A stretch of 64,000 nt of DNA from UMGS1370 sp046957575 (GCA_046957575.1 JBKUOG010000004.1:1-64000); one strand, 5' to 3'. Positions 27,420 through 36,978 are shown, counted from the first letter of the stretch. The notes: generated by a model from the sequence alone, not told the origin. Translations and numbers: made by a program.

Positions 27420-27881
27420 TCATATCAATATATTCATGCCTGATTTGTAGTCATCCAAGATACCGGGCTTGACTGGCTTTCCCCAATTCCATGAGGGGTC
27501 TTTCTGATGTACATATTCTCCCAACCGGTCAGCCTCCTGCAGACTAATCTGGTTTAATGTCCACCCAGCGGCAGCTCGTTCTTCGGGTGGCAAGGACATA
27601 ACGTAATTCTCTATGATTTCACTCTCAATCTCTCCATCACTCATACCACCGTTATTTTCCATGCTCTCAAACACCAAAGATTTTATCTGATTTGCAACGT
27701 CCTCATCAACAGGGACAATGCGGCGAAAATCCGTTCGACCTGTAATATCCATTCCCTCTGGACAATATGGATTAACATGATCCTTTGGCGGCAAGGAGCC
27801 ATTGGGAAGTTTAGGAGTTAAGTGCGAATTTTGAACCTTATAATTTTGCTGCATAAATTGTGCCATTCCTGTAATCGTCAT
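27420..27881 (-). CDS. Hypothetical protein
   Basis: 153 residues, starting MTITGMAQFMQQNYKVQNSH. GGAGG lies seven bases before this ATG, so it is preferred over the ATG 54 bases upstream. Soluble and acidic, no signal peptide or membrane helix. The central VANQIKSLVFESMENNGGMS and the Trp-rich end DPSWNWGKPVKPG give no family that I recognise. The short N-terminal style (MTITGM plus Gln/Asn) is common among small Lachnospiraceae unknowns. Divergent from the membrane protein at 28082. Confidence 0.6.
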   Translation of the reverse strand: MTITGMAQFMQQNYKVQNSHLTPKLPNGSLPPKDHVNPYCPEGMDITGRTDFRRIVPVDEDVANQIKSLVFESMENNGGMSDGEIESEIIENYVMSLPPEERAAAGWTLNQISLQEADRLGEYVHQKDPSWNWGKPVKPGILDDYKSGMNILI

Positions 27882-28018
27882 AAAAACACCTCCACATGAC
27901 AATGCAGATGTACCACCCATGGCACACCACATCAATCCGATTAGACAACGTGATCTCTTATAGATATAATCGGCACTTTTGGCAAATATATAACCGAAAT
28001 TTTACCTTCTTCCAGGAA

Positions 28019-28047
28019 TTGTATTTCTTTGGAAAATTCGATATAAT
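28019..28047 (+). promoter_or_regulatory. Promoter of the membrane protein gene
   Basis: TTGTAT at 28019-28024, 17 bases, TATAAT at 28042-28047, ending 34 bases before the ATG at 28082. Confidence 0.75.
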
Positions 28048-28081
28048 GGGAGATGAAAATCAAAAAGATTGGAGGTTTTTT

Positions 28082-28966
28082 ATGACTTATTACGATCTTT
28101 TCCTGCCCCTTCCTTTAATCGTCTTTTTGGGCATCTGCACTGTCATAACTGCCCGAAAATCCCCTGTCATCCCCGGAAGTTTTCCAGAACTCCCGGAATT
28201 TCCCTATGATGATTTACATGATTGTGAAGAGTTCTCCTCAGCAGATACGGGGGCTTCGGCCAAAAAAGAAACCGCCGCTGATCCGGATGGAGCGTTTTCG
28301 GTTCTGGTTCCTTTTATTCTTACCTTTTCTTCCTTTCTTGTATGGATCGCACTTTTATATGTGACCGGTCCTTCTTTTCTTGGAAAATTTGTAAACAGCC
28401 AGCAGACTCCCAGGGAACTGCTGGCCGGATATATTCACTGGTATGAAATTTTAATTGCTGCCGCAAAACTGGCTATCCTGTTTGGGGCTGTTTCACTTTT
28501 CGCATTTTTCTGGAAAGGGATGAAAAATCTGCTCTCCTATCTTTTAATAGGACTCTCCCTTTTTGTTACCTTCCTCATGTGCGGATGGATTCTGACGTTT
28601 GAAGATGTTCCTCTGCTGCTCTCCCAGGCAAAAGAGGATCTGGCCCAGATAGAAAGCAGCCAGTTAAACCAGGCAGTTGTGTGGTTCAGTCCCAAATCCA
28701 GGGCCGCCAGACTGCCTGGCCCCTATACTGACGGACAGGAAAAACCTCTTACCCGCTACGGCGGCATCGGTGTGGATACAGATGGGGTCTGGGTTCACTT
28801 TTATGTGCCGGAAGGATTAGGATTTTCTCTGAATCCGGATGCCCTGTATGATGAAACCGAAAGCGTCTCTTGGAACGAAGAGCATGCAGAGCAATACCAG
28901 ATTTCCTATACTGAAAACTTCCACATTGTTGTATCAGCAGAGCCTGCTGATGGCTGTTCTGATTAG
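28082..28966 (+). CDS. Membrane protein of unknown function
   Basis: 294 residues. The start at 28082 follows GGAGG; a longer frame from 27896 reads through the promoter and is not used. Four hydrophobic segments are visible: 5-24 (LFLPLPLIVFLGICTVITA), about 78-100, 122-142 (ILIAAAKLAILFGAVSLFAF) and 152-176. An acidic loop lies after the first. The last 110 residues are polar with a beta-rich look (RYGGIGVDTDGVWVHFYVPE). No known family. Convergent with the DUF2264 gene, overlapping it by four bases at the stops. Confidence 0.65.
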   Translation: MTYYDLFLPLPLIVFLGICTVITARKSPVIPGSFPELPEFPYDDLHDCEEFSSADTGASAKKETAADPDGAFSVLVPFILTFSSFLVWIALLYVTGPSFLGKFVNSQQTPRELLAGYIHWYEILIAAAKLAILFGAVSLFAFFWKGMKNLLSYLLIGLSLFVTFLMCGWILTFEDVPLLLSQAKEDLAQIESSQLNQAVVWFSPKSRAARLPGPYTDGQEKPLTRYGGIGVDTDGVWVHFYVPEGLGFSLNPDALYDETESVSWNEEHAEQYQISYTENFHIVVSAEPADGCSD

Positions 28967-31008
28967 ATCTGCAGATTTCCTTCCATTCCCATATAATCTA
29001 CGGTCATGGTTCTGCCATCCTTCATCTTCAGGGTCACAGGACCATAGCCGCCGCAGTTTTCCGGATCTGTATAGGAGATTGTCTGGATGCTGAAAATCTC
29101 ATCTTCACTAAAATCTGCAAAACTTTCTCTGGTAATCACCTGACTGATAAATATAAAGGGTTCATATCCATACAGGTTTTTTCTGGATGCTTCTGCAGCG
29201 ATTACCAGACTGTTTTTGGCATCCGGATTTGTATCCTGGCTGGAAATCAGCTTTATGGTTTCCCATCCTGCGAATATGGTCATTGCCATCTGCTTTTCAT
29301 TTCCCTGAGAATCATGGCCTTTTAAGACAATAGCTTTTGCGCCCTCTTTTTCCAGTTCCTTTACTGTCACATCTCCCATATCCGGGAAACCGTAAGATCC
29401 CAGAGTGATGGTCACATGATCCTTAAAGGTACGGAATTTGTCTGCCCGGATCATACCTTCTGCCACAGAAAAATCCGCCAGATTCATGCAGTGCAGCCAG
29501 TGGCATTCTTCCTCATTATCATAGTGGAAAAAGTTTCTTCTGTACAGCACCCCGTCCTTACTTCCATGCCATAAAAGGGCATTGGGACGCTTTGCCGCAG
29601 AAAATGCCTCATCATAGACCACATACATCTGGGATTCATACCGTCCGCCGAGTACTGCTTCCCAGGGATACTTGGTACTGTAGCTTAATTTTGCATAGCA
29701 GCACAGTCCATTGTCATCATCCCGTCTGCGGATTACTTTTCCTGTGCGCAGTTCTGTAGTCCCGTTGTCCTTGTGATTTGCCATGCAAAGGCCAGGACCG
29801 TTTAAAACAGTTTCTCTTGTCTCTCCTGCCCTCATCTCATCCCAGACACCGTTTTCTTCCTTTGCAGTCCAGAATGGGTGATCCTCTGGCAGATGCAGAC
29901 ACATAAAGGCCTTTGCCAGCCAAAACGGACTTTCTGCGCAGCTATAGCTCTGTACCAAAGGCAGGAAGGATTTATAAAATCCCAGAGTCGGCACGCCCTC
30001 ATACATCAAATCATCTCTGCCTAAAAACTGCATCAGCGCACCGGAAGAAATTCTTCTGGCAAGTCCTGGATTGGCAGTGTGGTGTTTTAAAAACAGATTG
30101 CCGTCAAAGCTGGATGTTGCTGCGTTGCGGTAGATATTGCTTCTTCCCCACATATTGACCCAGCCGTCTGCATCAAACATCTGAGAGTAGGTTTCCATCA
30201 GCTTGTTGGAATTTTTCTCAAACTGTTCTGCCAGATAAGGTTCATTTTCATAGCCGTACCACTGGCACCAGATAGGCGCATAGACCTGAAACGCCCATGC
30301 TGAATAATAATCTATGGCATGTCCGTCCCGATACCAGCCGTCTTTGGTATAGTAGTTTAATACCACCTGGGCATGATGGCGCATAATTCCCTTATCAATG
30401 GGATAGCCGTTCATATGAAGAAACGCTAAGTCCAGCATGTTAAACAGACGCCAGTTTTGAGGCACTGTATTTTTGTGGGCGTAAGGAGTCAAAAACGCAG
30501 CAATCACATTTTTTTCTTCTTTGGTATACGTATCCCAGATTTCTTCCCTGCACATCCACAGGCAAATGACCAGGGCGCAGGTTTCCACTGTCTGCTGATA
30601 GGTGTTTAACGTCTGTTTGGGTTCTTCTGTCTCCACCATCTCATCATATCCCAAAACGTAATTGGGATCGCCTGGAGTACAGGATTTTAATATCTGCTTT
30701 TTGTAATACGCTCTTAACGGGGTTCCCGCTATTTCCACGTCTTTTTCAATGTGAATTAAGGGCGCTGCCAGAAAAAAGCTTCTTGCCAGCCCTTCAAATA
30801 TCTCTGCCTGCACTTTCCAGGCAGGAGTATGGGCATTGGGGTAAGTGATCTCAGTCTCATATCGGGGAACGATCACCGGATCTTCCATACTCTTAATGTG
30901 CCGGAAAATCCCTTCCAGCATATATTTATCTGCTTCAATCCAATGTTTTCTGGTAAGCCCGGTATAGGGACTTAACTGATAGTCCAGATCCTTTGGTTCA
31001 AATCTCAT
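28963..31008 (-). CDS. DUF2264 protein, probable uronic-acid-active glycoside hydrolase
   Basis: 681 residues, cytosolic, alpha-helical N-terminal half (LTRKHWIEADKYMLEGIFRH, WRLFNMLDLAFLHMNG, YYTKDGWYRDGHAIDYYSAW, GRSNIYRNAA) followed by a beta-rich C-terminal half. These are hallmarks of PF10022/DUF2264. I recall, without certainty, that members were placed in a CAZy family with beta-glucuronidase activity. The ATG at 31008 is preceded by GGAGG and lies 12 bases after the GH88 stop, so the two enzymes form an operon and probably act one after the other on uronic-acid oligosaccharides. Confidence 0.8.
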   Translation of the reverse strand: MRFEPKDLDYQLSPYTGLTRKHWIEADKYMLEGIFRHIKSMEDPVIVPRYETEITYPNAHTPAWKVQAEIFEGLARSFFLAAPLIHIEKDVEIAGTPLRAYYKKQILKSCTPGDPNYVLGYDEMVETEEPKQTLNTYQQTVETCALVICLWMCREEIWDTYTKEEKNVIAAFLTPYAHKNTVPQNWRLFNMLDLAFLHMNGYPIDKGIMRHHAQVVLNYYTKDGWYRDGHAIDYYSAWAFQVYAPIWCQWYGYENEPYLAEQFEKNSNKLMETYSQMFDADGWVNMWGRSNIYRNAATSSFDGNLFLKHHTANPGLARRISSGALMQFLGRDDLMYEGVPTLGFYKSFLPLVQSYSCAESPFWLAKAFMCLHLPEDHPFWTAKEENGVWDEMRAGETRETVLNGPGLCMANHKDNGTTELRTGKVIRRRDDDNGLCCYAKLSYSTKYPWEAVLGGRYESQMYVVYDEAFSAAKRPNALLWHGSKDGVLYRRNFFHYDNEEECHWLHCMNLADFSVAEGMIRADKFRTFKDHVTITLGSYGFPDMGDVTVKELEKEGAKAIVLKGHDSQGNEKQMAMTIFAGWETIKLISSQDTNPDAKNSLVIAAEASRKNLYGYEPFIFISQVITRESFADFSEDEIFSIQTISYTDPENCGGYGPVTLKMKDGRTMTVDYMGMEGNLQI

Positions 31009-31019
31009 AGCTTCCTCCA

Positions 31020-32219
31020 TTACCAGTAAATTTTCCAGTCGGGTTTTAAGACTCTGTGAAGCGCTTCCATATAGAAGTAGTCGCCCCAGATTACACATTC
31101 ATCAACTCCCTCCGGAGTGCAGGTGTTGTACGGAGTTTTCTTAGAATAGGTGCCATGGAGAAGCTGTCCGTTGCTTTGTGCAGCCTCAGTCACTGCATAC
31201 TGATCAATCATGGCTTTTATCAGCTTCTTTGCAATGGAAATATAATAAGCAGCGTCTTCCTTATCCATGTATTTGCTCATCTCCAGCATACCGCAGGCCG
31301 CGATTGCTGCTGAAGAAGAATCTCTCGGTTCCTCATCTCCCTCGCCAAATGTCAGATCCCAGTAGGGACATAAATCAGAAGGAAGATGCTCCAAGAAATA
31401 TCTGGTCACTCTCTTAAAATAGTCGATGTACTCTTTCCTTCCTGTATAGCGGTATCCCACTGCAGTGCCGTATATGCCCCATGCCTGTCCTCTTGCCCAG
31501 GCAGATCCGTCCTTATATCCCTGGCAGGTTGCGCCATGGTCCGGCTCTCCCGTCTCAGGATTCATAAAAAAGGTGTGCCAGGTAGAATCATCCTCCCGGA
31601 TTACATTGGCCAGTGCAGTGTGAATGTGCTTTTCTGCAATCTCTCTGTACTTCTCATCACCAGTCTCTTCTGTTGCCCAGTAAAGCAGAGGCAGATTTAA
31701 CAGGCAGTCAATAATAAAGCGGTAATTGTCTCTTGCGCCCATTGCGCCCCATGCCTGGATAAACTCTCCCACTGGCTGGAATCGGCTGATCAGCTGATCC
31801 GCTGCCTTTAATGCGGCTTCTCTTCCCTCTTTGGATCCGGTCAGCTTGTAAGCTGCCACGCAGGACGGACTGTACAGAAATCCCATATCGTGATGATCTA
31901 CTTCTACATGGTTGACGATTCTGTTCATAAAAGAAGAGACTTCCACATTTCCAGCTTTGCAGAACGCCTCTTTCTGCTCAGCATTTTCAGCATTTTCATA
32001 AGCCAGCCAGATCTCCCCGGTCCAGAATCCTGTGGTCCAGTTTACATTTGGGCCTGGCTTATAGAAATTGTCAAAGCTGTTGGCGCCTGGAAATTTGTCT
32101 GTAAATTCCGGAAGATTTCTCTCTACCTGGGAAACGGCAAATTTCATTGCCTGTCTCATCTGGTCTTCTTTTGCCTCCGGATAGTTTGCAAGGTCTTCCA
32201 TTTTGATCCATTTGCTCAT
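31020..32219 (-). CDS. GH88-family unsaturated glucuronyl hydrolase
   Basis: 399 residues, cytosolic. Asp111 in HHDMGFLYSPS and Asp171 in FIIDCLLNLPLLYW correspond to the catalytic aspartates of GH88, and SAWARGQAWGIYGTAVGYRY is also conserved. It hydrates and splits the unsaturated uronic acid from lyase products. Related to the enzyme at 1292-2425 but with clearly different sequence, so the two may prefer different sugars. No transporter gene lies beside this copy. A palindromic operator candidate lies 32 bases upstream. Confidence 0.88.
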   Translation of the reverse strand: MSKWIKMEDLANYPEAKEDQMRQAMKFAVSQVERNLPEFTDKFPGANSFDNFYKPGPNVNWTTGFWTGEIWLAYENAENAEQKEAFCKAGNVEVSSFMNRIVNHVEVDHHDMGFLYSPSCVAAYKLTGSKEGREAALKAADQLISRFQPVGEFIQAWGAMGARDNYRFIIDCLLNLPLLYWATEETGDEKYREIAEKHIHTALANVIREDDSTWHTFFMNPETGEPDHGATCQGYKDGSAWARGQAWGIYGTAVGYRYTGRKEYIDYFKRVTRYFLEHLPSDLCPYWDLTFGEGDEEPRDSSSAAIAACGMLEMSKYMDKEDAAYYISIAKKLIKAMIDQYAVTEAAQSNGQLLHGTYSKKTPYNTCTPEGVDECVIWGDYFYMEALHRVLKPDWKIYW

Positions 32220-32250
32220 TGATCATTCCCCCTATATTCGGATTATTTTT

Positions 32251-32271
32251 GTAACGGTTCAGAACCATTAC
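32251..32271. promoter_or_regulatory. Operator-like palindrome upstream of the GH88-DUF2264 operon
   Basis: GTAACGGTTC, one base, GAACCATTAC: nine of ten positions are symmetrical, with a core GGTTC-A-GAACC. It lies 32-52 bases before the GH88 start. It looks like a LacI- or GntR-type site, but no such regulator is encoded beside it. Confidence 0.55.
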
Positions 32272-32337
32272 ATGGTGTCCTACTAAATCTATCACAGAAT
32301 CTCCGGTTTTTACATGTGTAATTTTCCATATTTCTTG

Positions 32338-33705
32338 TTATTTTTTACTCTCTTTGGAAAGGAACCTTTCAAACAGGGCTTTTTTTCCAATAAAGAAGGT
32401 GCATCCTGCTCCTAAAAGTTCGGCTGCCGGAAATGCCAGCCAGATTCCTTCCAGGCCGATCCCTGCTGACAGCCCAAAAGCAAACGCTGGTACAAACACA
32501 AGCTGGCGCAAAAAGGTGATAAGCAGAGAGTAAATTCCCTGTCCAAAGGCCTCAAATGTACCAGAAAGTACAATAGCAAACGTGGAAAACACGAAACTTT
32601 CGCTGATGATTTTCAAAGCAGAAACTCCCATGGAAATCATAGCTTCGTCCTGGCTGAAAACCTCCATAATCGGCCGTCCAAATCCGATAAACAAGATCAT
32701 TCCGATTACCATGATTCCGCCTACGATATTTAAAGAGGCTTTCATAACTTCTTTAATCCGGTCTTTGTTTCCGGCCCCGTAATTGTAGCTGATAATAGGC
32801 CGCATTCCCTGAATCAGTCCGGAAGCAGGCATGTTGACAAAACTTTGCAGTTTAAAGTAAACACCAAATACTGCCACTGCAGTCTGTGAAAACTGCATTA
32901 ACAATCCATTTAAAATACCCACCAGAGTAGAAGGAACTGCGGTCACGATGGCAGAAGGAATGGCAATCATGTACAGTTCTTTTACCTTTCCCATAGAAAA
33001 ATGGAAATGTTTCCAGTCCACCTTTACCGGAAGGCATCTCTTTTTTAACCAGACAACTGCCAGAAAGCAGGCGCTCATCTGGCCGATGATCGTTGCAATG
33101 GCTGCGCCCTTTACTCCCAGAGCAGGAATTCCAAAATATCCGAAAATAAAAATCGGATCCAGTACAATGTTAATCACTGCTCCCACTGCCTGAAGTACCA
33201 TGGGAACTACCATGTTTCCTACTGCCTGAAAGATTTTCTCAATGGCAATATGAAATATGCTTCCAAATGCAAGACAGATTACAATTTGGCAATACTCGGT
33301 TCCCCATTGGATTACCTGGGGATCTTTAGTAAACATCCTGATAAATGGACCAGTAAAAAATAATCCAAGAATTACAAAAAACAGGGAATGGATTCCTGCC
33401 AGCAAAATACCATGAGAAGCGCTCAAATTGGCGTCCGCTGGTTTCCCAGCCCCCAGATTGCGGGCAATGCTGGCGTTCATGCCGACTCCCAGTCCTACTG
33501 CCAGAGCAAGGACCAGATTCTGCATCGGAAAAGCCAGGGATACAGCAGTCAGTGCATTTTCTCCCAGCTTTGCTACGAAAATACTGTCCACGACATTATA
33601 CAGAGACTGGATCAGCATGGAAATCATTGGGGGCAGTGACATGGTAATTAACAGCGGATACACCTTTTGCGTCCCCATGGGATTGGTTTCTGCTTGTTGA
33701 TTCAT
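32338..33705 (-). CDS. MATE-family efflux transporter
   Basis: 455 residues with 12 predicted helices in two homologous halves (LLITMSLPPMISMLIQSLYN, VDSIFVAKLGENALTAVSLA; second half FFKLQSFVNMPASGLIQGMR). MATE proteins export cationic drugs or metabolites using Na+ or H+. The ATG at 33705 is used because GGAG is nine bases upstream. It is followed on the same strand by the GH88 operon 118 bases later. Substrate unknown. Confidence 0.9.
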   Translation of the reverse strand: MNQQAETNPMGTQKVYPLLITMSLPPMISMLIQSLYNVVDSIFVAKLGENALTAVSLAFPMQNLVLALAVGLGVGMNASIARNLGAGKPADANLSASHGILLAGIHSLFFVILGLFFTGPFIRMFTKDPQVIQWGTEYCQIVICLAFGSIFHIAIEKIFQAVGNMVVPMVLQAVGAVINIVLDPIFIFGYFGIPALGVKGAAIATIIGQMSACFLAVVWLKKRCLPVKVDWKHFHFSMGKVKELYMIAIPSAIVTAVPSTLVGILNGLLMQFSQTAVAVFGVYFKLQSFVNMPASGLIQGMRPIISYNYGAGNKDRIKEVMKASLNIVGGIMVIGMILFIGFGRPIMEVFSQDEAMISMGVSALKIISESFVFSTFAIVLSGTFEAFGQGIYSLLITFLRQLVFVPAFAFGLSAGIGLEGIWLAFPAAELLGAGCTFFIGKKALFERFLSKESKK

Positions 33706-33765
33706 AATCAATTTCTCCTTTCGATAAACCTTTTTGCAGACCTGCGGACGTTTTCGGCCGCACAG

Positions 33766-33824
33766 GAAAAAAGGCTGTAGATTGTACCATTTAAATCAGA
33801 AACGGTATAAATCTATAGCCTTTG
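33766..33824 (-). terminator. Terminator after the diguanylate cyclase gene
   Basis: On the minus strand AAAGGCT-TAGATT-TACC pairs with GGTA-ATCTA-AGCCTTT across a short loop and ends in TTTTTTCC. It lies 65-125 bases after the cyclase stop and upstream of the MATE gene. A second hairpin with TGCGG/CCGCA arms follows at 33732-33752. Confidence 0.65.
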
Positions 33825-33890
33825 AAAAAAGCGGTTTTATTAACTTTTTATCTTTGCGCTTATGGATTTTAGCATTCATTTAAAAAAATG

Positions 33891-35828
33891 TCAAGTGTGG
33901 CTGTCTGCTTTTCCTTTTTTGCGCTCTCGCTTTTCCTGATACATCTTTTCATCTGCAATGTGCAGCAGAGCATGGTAATCATTTCCATCCATGGGGTAAT
34001 ATGCATACCCAAAAGAAAATTCCAGAGTTTCTTCTATGTTGGGGTTATCCGGCATAAATGTCTGGCCCCGTCTTAATTTCAGTTCCTCTACTCTTTCTGT
34101 TACAGCCTCATAGGAAGGGCAGCCGTATAAGAGAACTGCAAATTCGTCCCCTCCAAATCTGGCACAAACTGAATTTTCTCCCATCGCTTCCTTCATGACA
34201 TCCGCAATGTTCTTTAAATATCCATCTCCCATGTAATGGCCATACACATCATTGATTTTTTTCAGGCCATCTGCATCCAGCATCAGCACCATGCCGTATC
34301 CTATTTTATCCGGATCTGCAAAAATCTCGTCTGCCTTTTCATTAAATCCTCTGCGGTTGTACAGCGAGGTCAGCGTATCTGTGCTGCTTTGCTCCCGCAG
34401 CATATGGATCTCTCCCAACCACAGAGAAACATCTGCAACATAGTAAGTAATGCTTTGATCGTCTATGATTTTTTCGATGCGCAGGTAAACGGTCTGCCCG
34501 TTTTTATCGTATTCACAAATGTATTTTTCCTGTTTTCCTGCCCGTTTTTCTGTCTCCTCCAGACGCTTTTTCACAAGGTGGTTGATGGTTTCTTCTGATT
34601 CGTGGTGCAGATTGTCCATCCCCAGAATGTTTAACAGCCGGTCATTCATAAAGGTCCTTTTATAGAAAACATTATACTCGTAAATCCCCAGAGGAACTCC
34701 GCTCTTGTCTAATACATAAGACATCTTATTCCAGTTAATGCGGATACTTTTCATCAATTCATTAATGTAAAAAATCAATTCATCAAATTCTGTAACCCCT
34801 GTTGTCAGGGAAATGCTGTTCAGATTTCCCTGTTCTACCTTTTTAAGGTCCTCTACGATCTTCATAAGGTTGCTGGAAATTTTCCGATCCACATACCATG
34901 CAATCAATCCGATAACAACTGTTGCTGCAACACTAATATATGCCAGAACCAGAACCGTTGACATAATGCTTTCTTTCATCGGGTAACTGGACAGATACGT
35001 TCTTAGCAGGATGTAGTTTCCATAATCCTGTTTATACACACAGTATGTTCTCCTGTTAAATACATAGTGGTACTCATCTGACTGCTTTATGTCCTCCTGT
35101 CCCTTTTCCAGTTCTGCATCCATATTGAGTCCTATCAGGGCTGGTTCTGTGGATGCCACAATCTGGTTTGTGCTTTTTTCTATCACATGAAGAGCGCCTC
35201 GAAAGTCCAGGGGCATAGAAGCAATTAATTTTGCCAGACTTCTCTCCTGCAGTTCTTTTACTAATTTTTCAGGATTCATACCGATTTGCACAATCCCGCT
35301 TCCATCTTTCAGCCACACTGCGGCGTACTGCATTTCCTTGCCCTCAGCCGTATTTTTCTCAATGCCCTGGCACAGCTTTAAATTGTGATCCTTCAGCATA
35401 GGAAGAAAAAATCCTATCTGTTCTCCAGAATAAAAGGTATATCCATAATACTCCGGATGGGTCCCAAAATAGAGTTCTCCCTCTGGTGTGAAAAAATGCA
35501 GTTCATCTACTGCCAGCTTTTCTGCCAGTTGTCTGGTATGCTCTAAATCCTCTGTAATCTCTGGAAAATACTCCACAAAGTATGCTGCCATCTCAGCCGA
35601 CTGAATACACTTTTTGGAAAAATCCTGCTTTGCCTGATCCAGGTCCCTTTTATTCATTGCAATCAACTGTTTTAATTGTCCAAATGTCTCATAGGAACTT
35701 TCCTTTTGACTCTGGTGGTGTATATGAAGCTGAAGCCAGATGTTTACAGGAAAAATAAGCACAAGTAAAACCAGCACCATAATCCTTATCATTCTAGGCA
35801 AAGCCTTTTTTATGCTGTTGCGTTCCAT
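33891..35828 (-). CDS. Membrane-bound diguanylate cyclase (GGDEF)
   Basis: 645 residues. A transmembrane helix lies at 14-33 (MIRIMVLVLLVLIFPVNIWL), then an extracellular sensor of about 270 residues, a second helix near 300-320 (VLVLAYISVAATVVIGLIAW), a HAMP-like linker, a PAS-like part (NKMSYVLDKSGVPLGIYEYN) and a GGDEF domain with intact RFGGDEFAVLLYG and TDTLTSLYNRRGF. It should make cyclic di-GMP in response to an outside signal. The inhibitory RxxD upstream of GGDEF is missing (GENS in that place), so product inhibition at that site is not expected. Confidence 0.9.
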   Translation of the reverse strand: MERNSIKKALPRMIRIMVLVLLVLIFPVNIWLQLHIHHQSQKESSYETFGQLKQLIAMNKRDLDQAKQDFSKKCIQSAEMAAYFVEYFPEITEDLEHTRQLAEKLAVDELHFFTPEGELYFGTHPEYYGYTFYSGEQIGFFLPMLKDHNLKLCQGIEKNTAEGKEMQYAAVWLKDGSGIVQIGMNPEKLVKELQERSLAKLIASMPLDFRGALHVIEKSTNQIVASTEPALIGLNMDAELEKGQEDIKQSDEYHYVFNRRTYCVYKQDYGNYILLRTYLSSYPMKESIMSTVLVLAYISVAATVVIGLIAWYVDRKISSNLMKIVEDLKKVEQGNLNSISLTTGVTEFDELIFYINELMKSIRINWNKMSYVLDKSGVPLGIYEYNVFYKRTFMNDRLLNILGMDNLHHESEETINHLVKKRLEETEKRAGKQEKYICEYDKNGQTVYLRIEKIIDDQSITYYVADVSLWLGEIHMLREQSSTDTLTSLYNRRGFNEKADEIFADPDKIGYGMVLMLDADGLKKINDVYGHYMGDGYLKNIADVMKEAMGENSVCARFGGDEFAVLLYGCPSYEAVTERVEELKLRRGQTFMPDNPNIEETLEFSFGYAYYPMDGNDYHALLHIADEKMYQEKRERKKGKADSHT

Positions 35829-35876
35829 GTCTGTCCCTTCATCTAATTTTTTATGATGGCAGCATCCATATACTGT

Positions 35877-36680
35877 CTAAATTCGCTGCTCTATCCAGCG
35901 AACTGTGTCTTTGATTACTTCCTCTTTGCAATATTCATTAAAAATCTCATGAAATAAATTACCGTAAATCTTCATTTGTTTGTCTTTAGATGCTGCTGTC
36001 CGGAAAAACTGATATGTATCTTCTACGCTTACCAGACCATCCTTTTCTCCATGAAGCATCAGCACCGGATAGGAAAATTCAGGCTCCTTTTCTTTAAACC
36101 ACTCCAGTCCGTCACAGATTGCATAGCACAGTCCTGTGGTAAATGTCTGCGTGTTATAGGGATCTTTTCCATACCAGTCCACTACTTCTGCTACAGAACA
36201 TACGCCGCCTCCCAGCTGATTGGGAAGTTTGATATGGGGATCCAGTCCCTTTTCCACGCTTCTGATCAGACTTGCATGGTCATGAGTCAGCGCACCGCTG
36301 GTAATGATGCCCCGCAGCTTTTTGTCCGGATATTTTGCCCCATATAAGGATACTGTAAAGCCGCCCATACTGTGGCCCAGCAGAAATACCGGCACATCCG
36401 GATTTTCTGAAATTGCCATATCCACCACTACATTGGTATCATCCAGCAGTTCATTAAAATCGGAATAATAGGTCCTTTCTCCGTCAGATCTGCCATGCCC
36501 CCTGTGATCAAACCGGTAAGTCCCAATCCCAGCCTCATGAAACAGCCCGGCCAGGTAGTCGTATCTCCCCTGATGCTCGCACAGACCATGGACAATAACT
36601 GCCACAGCCCGTTTTTTCTCCGGAATCTCCTTATTTAAGTACAGTTTCATGCCGTCAAATGAAGTAATCATTTCACCCAT
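35877..36680 (-). CDS. Alpha/beta hydrolase (monoacylglycerol lipase/lysophospholipase-like)
   Basis: 267 residues of the Hydrolase_4 group. The nucleophile is Ser in LLGHSMGGF near residue 103, the oxyanion region is VHGLCEHQGRYDYLAG, the catalytic Asp is in LHGEKDGLVS near 212 and the His in GNLFHEIFNE near 245. No signal peptide, so it is cytosolic. It likely hydrolyses monoacylglycerol or a similar ester. It stands alone, 49 bases downstream of the cyclase start region on the same strand. Confidence 0.85.
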   Translation of the reverse strand: MGEMITSFDGMKLYLNKEIPEKKRAVAVIVHGLCEHQGRYDYLAGLFHEAGIGTYRFDHRGHGRSDGERTYYSDFNELLDDTNVVVDMAISENPDVPVFLLGHSMGGFTVSLYGAKYPDKKLRGIITSGALTHDHASLIRSVEKGLDPHIKLPNQLGGGVCSVAEVVDWYGKDPYNTQTFTTGLCYAICDGLEWFKEKEPEFSYPVLMLHGEKDGLVSVEDTYQFFRTAASKDKQMKIYGNLFHEIFNEYCKEEVIKDTVRWIEQRI

Positions 36681-36739
36681 ACATACATCCTCCTTTTATA
36701 ACCCCGTTTTCTTTTATGCAGCAGCACCAAACGGCGTAT

Positions 36740-36790
36740 CTTCTTGTCGGGTCTTTGGCCTGACAAGAAGCATCGGACGAACATCCGATG
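36740..36790. repeat. Double-hairpin repeat, copy A
   Basis: CTTCTTGTC/GACAAGAAG (36740-36748 with 36762-36770), then at once CATCGGA/TCCGATG (36771-36777 with 36784-36790). It sits in a divergent intergenic region, so it is not a gene-end terminator. A diverged copy with the same first hairpin lies at 58761-58810. Confidence 0.6.
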
Positions 36791-36792
36791 TG

Positions 36793-36840
36793 AAAATTGA
36801 TGTGAAATCATGCTTATAAGCAAGCTTTCACATCAATTTT
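36793..36840. repeat. Perfect 15-bp inverted repeat
   Basis: AAAATTGATGTGAAA and TTTCACATCAATTTT enclose 18 bases with an inner GCTTATAAGC. It follows copy A of the double-hairpin repeat directly, between the divergent hydrolase and CcdA-thioredoxin genes. It may be an operator, a cruciform or part of the same mobile repeat. Confidence 0.6.
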
Positions 36841-36978
36841 CCTGCCATTCTAAACTCCTACCTTTTTATTATAAATCATCCCTTTCCTCTGGTCAAACGG
36901 ATTTTAGGGAAAAAAAATAGACTTTTTGTCTTGTTTATGGTAGCATAAAAATCACTATATCAAAGAAAGGATTTTTCT

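Noticed and set aside
27896..28081. Upstream in-frame extension of the membrane protein gene
   Set aside because: It would read through a good TTGTAT-17-TATAAT promoter. The ATG at 28082 has GGAGG and starts the first membrane helix.
29913..30158. Plus-strand ORF inside the DUF2264 gene
   Set aside because: Short shadow frame, no ribosome site, opposite to a strongly supported gene.
33732..33752. Hairpin before the MATE gene as a riboswitch
   Set aside because: The short TGCGG/CCGCA stem lacks a recognisable aptamer. The T-run hairpin beside it is explained as the terminator of the cyclase gene.
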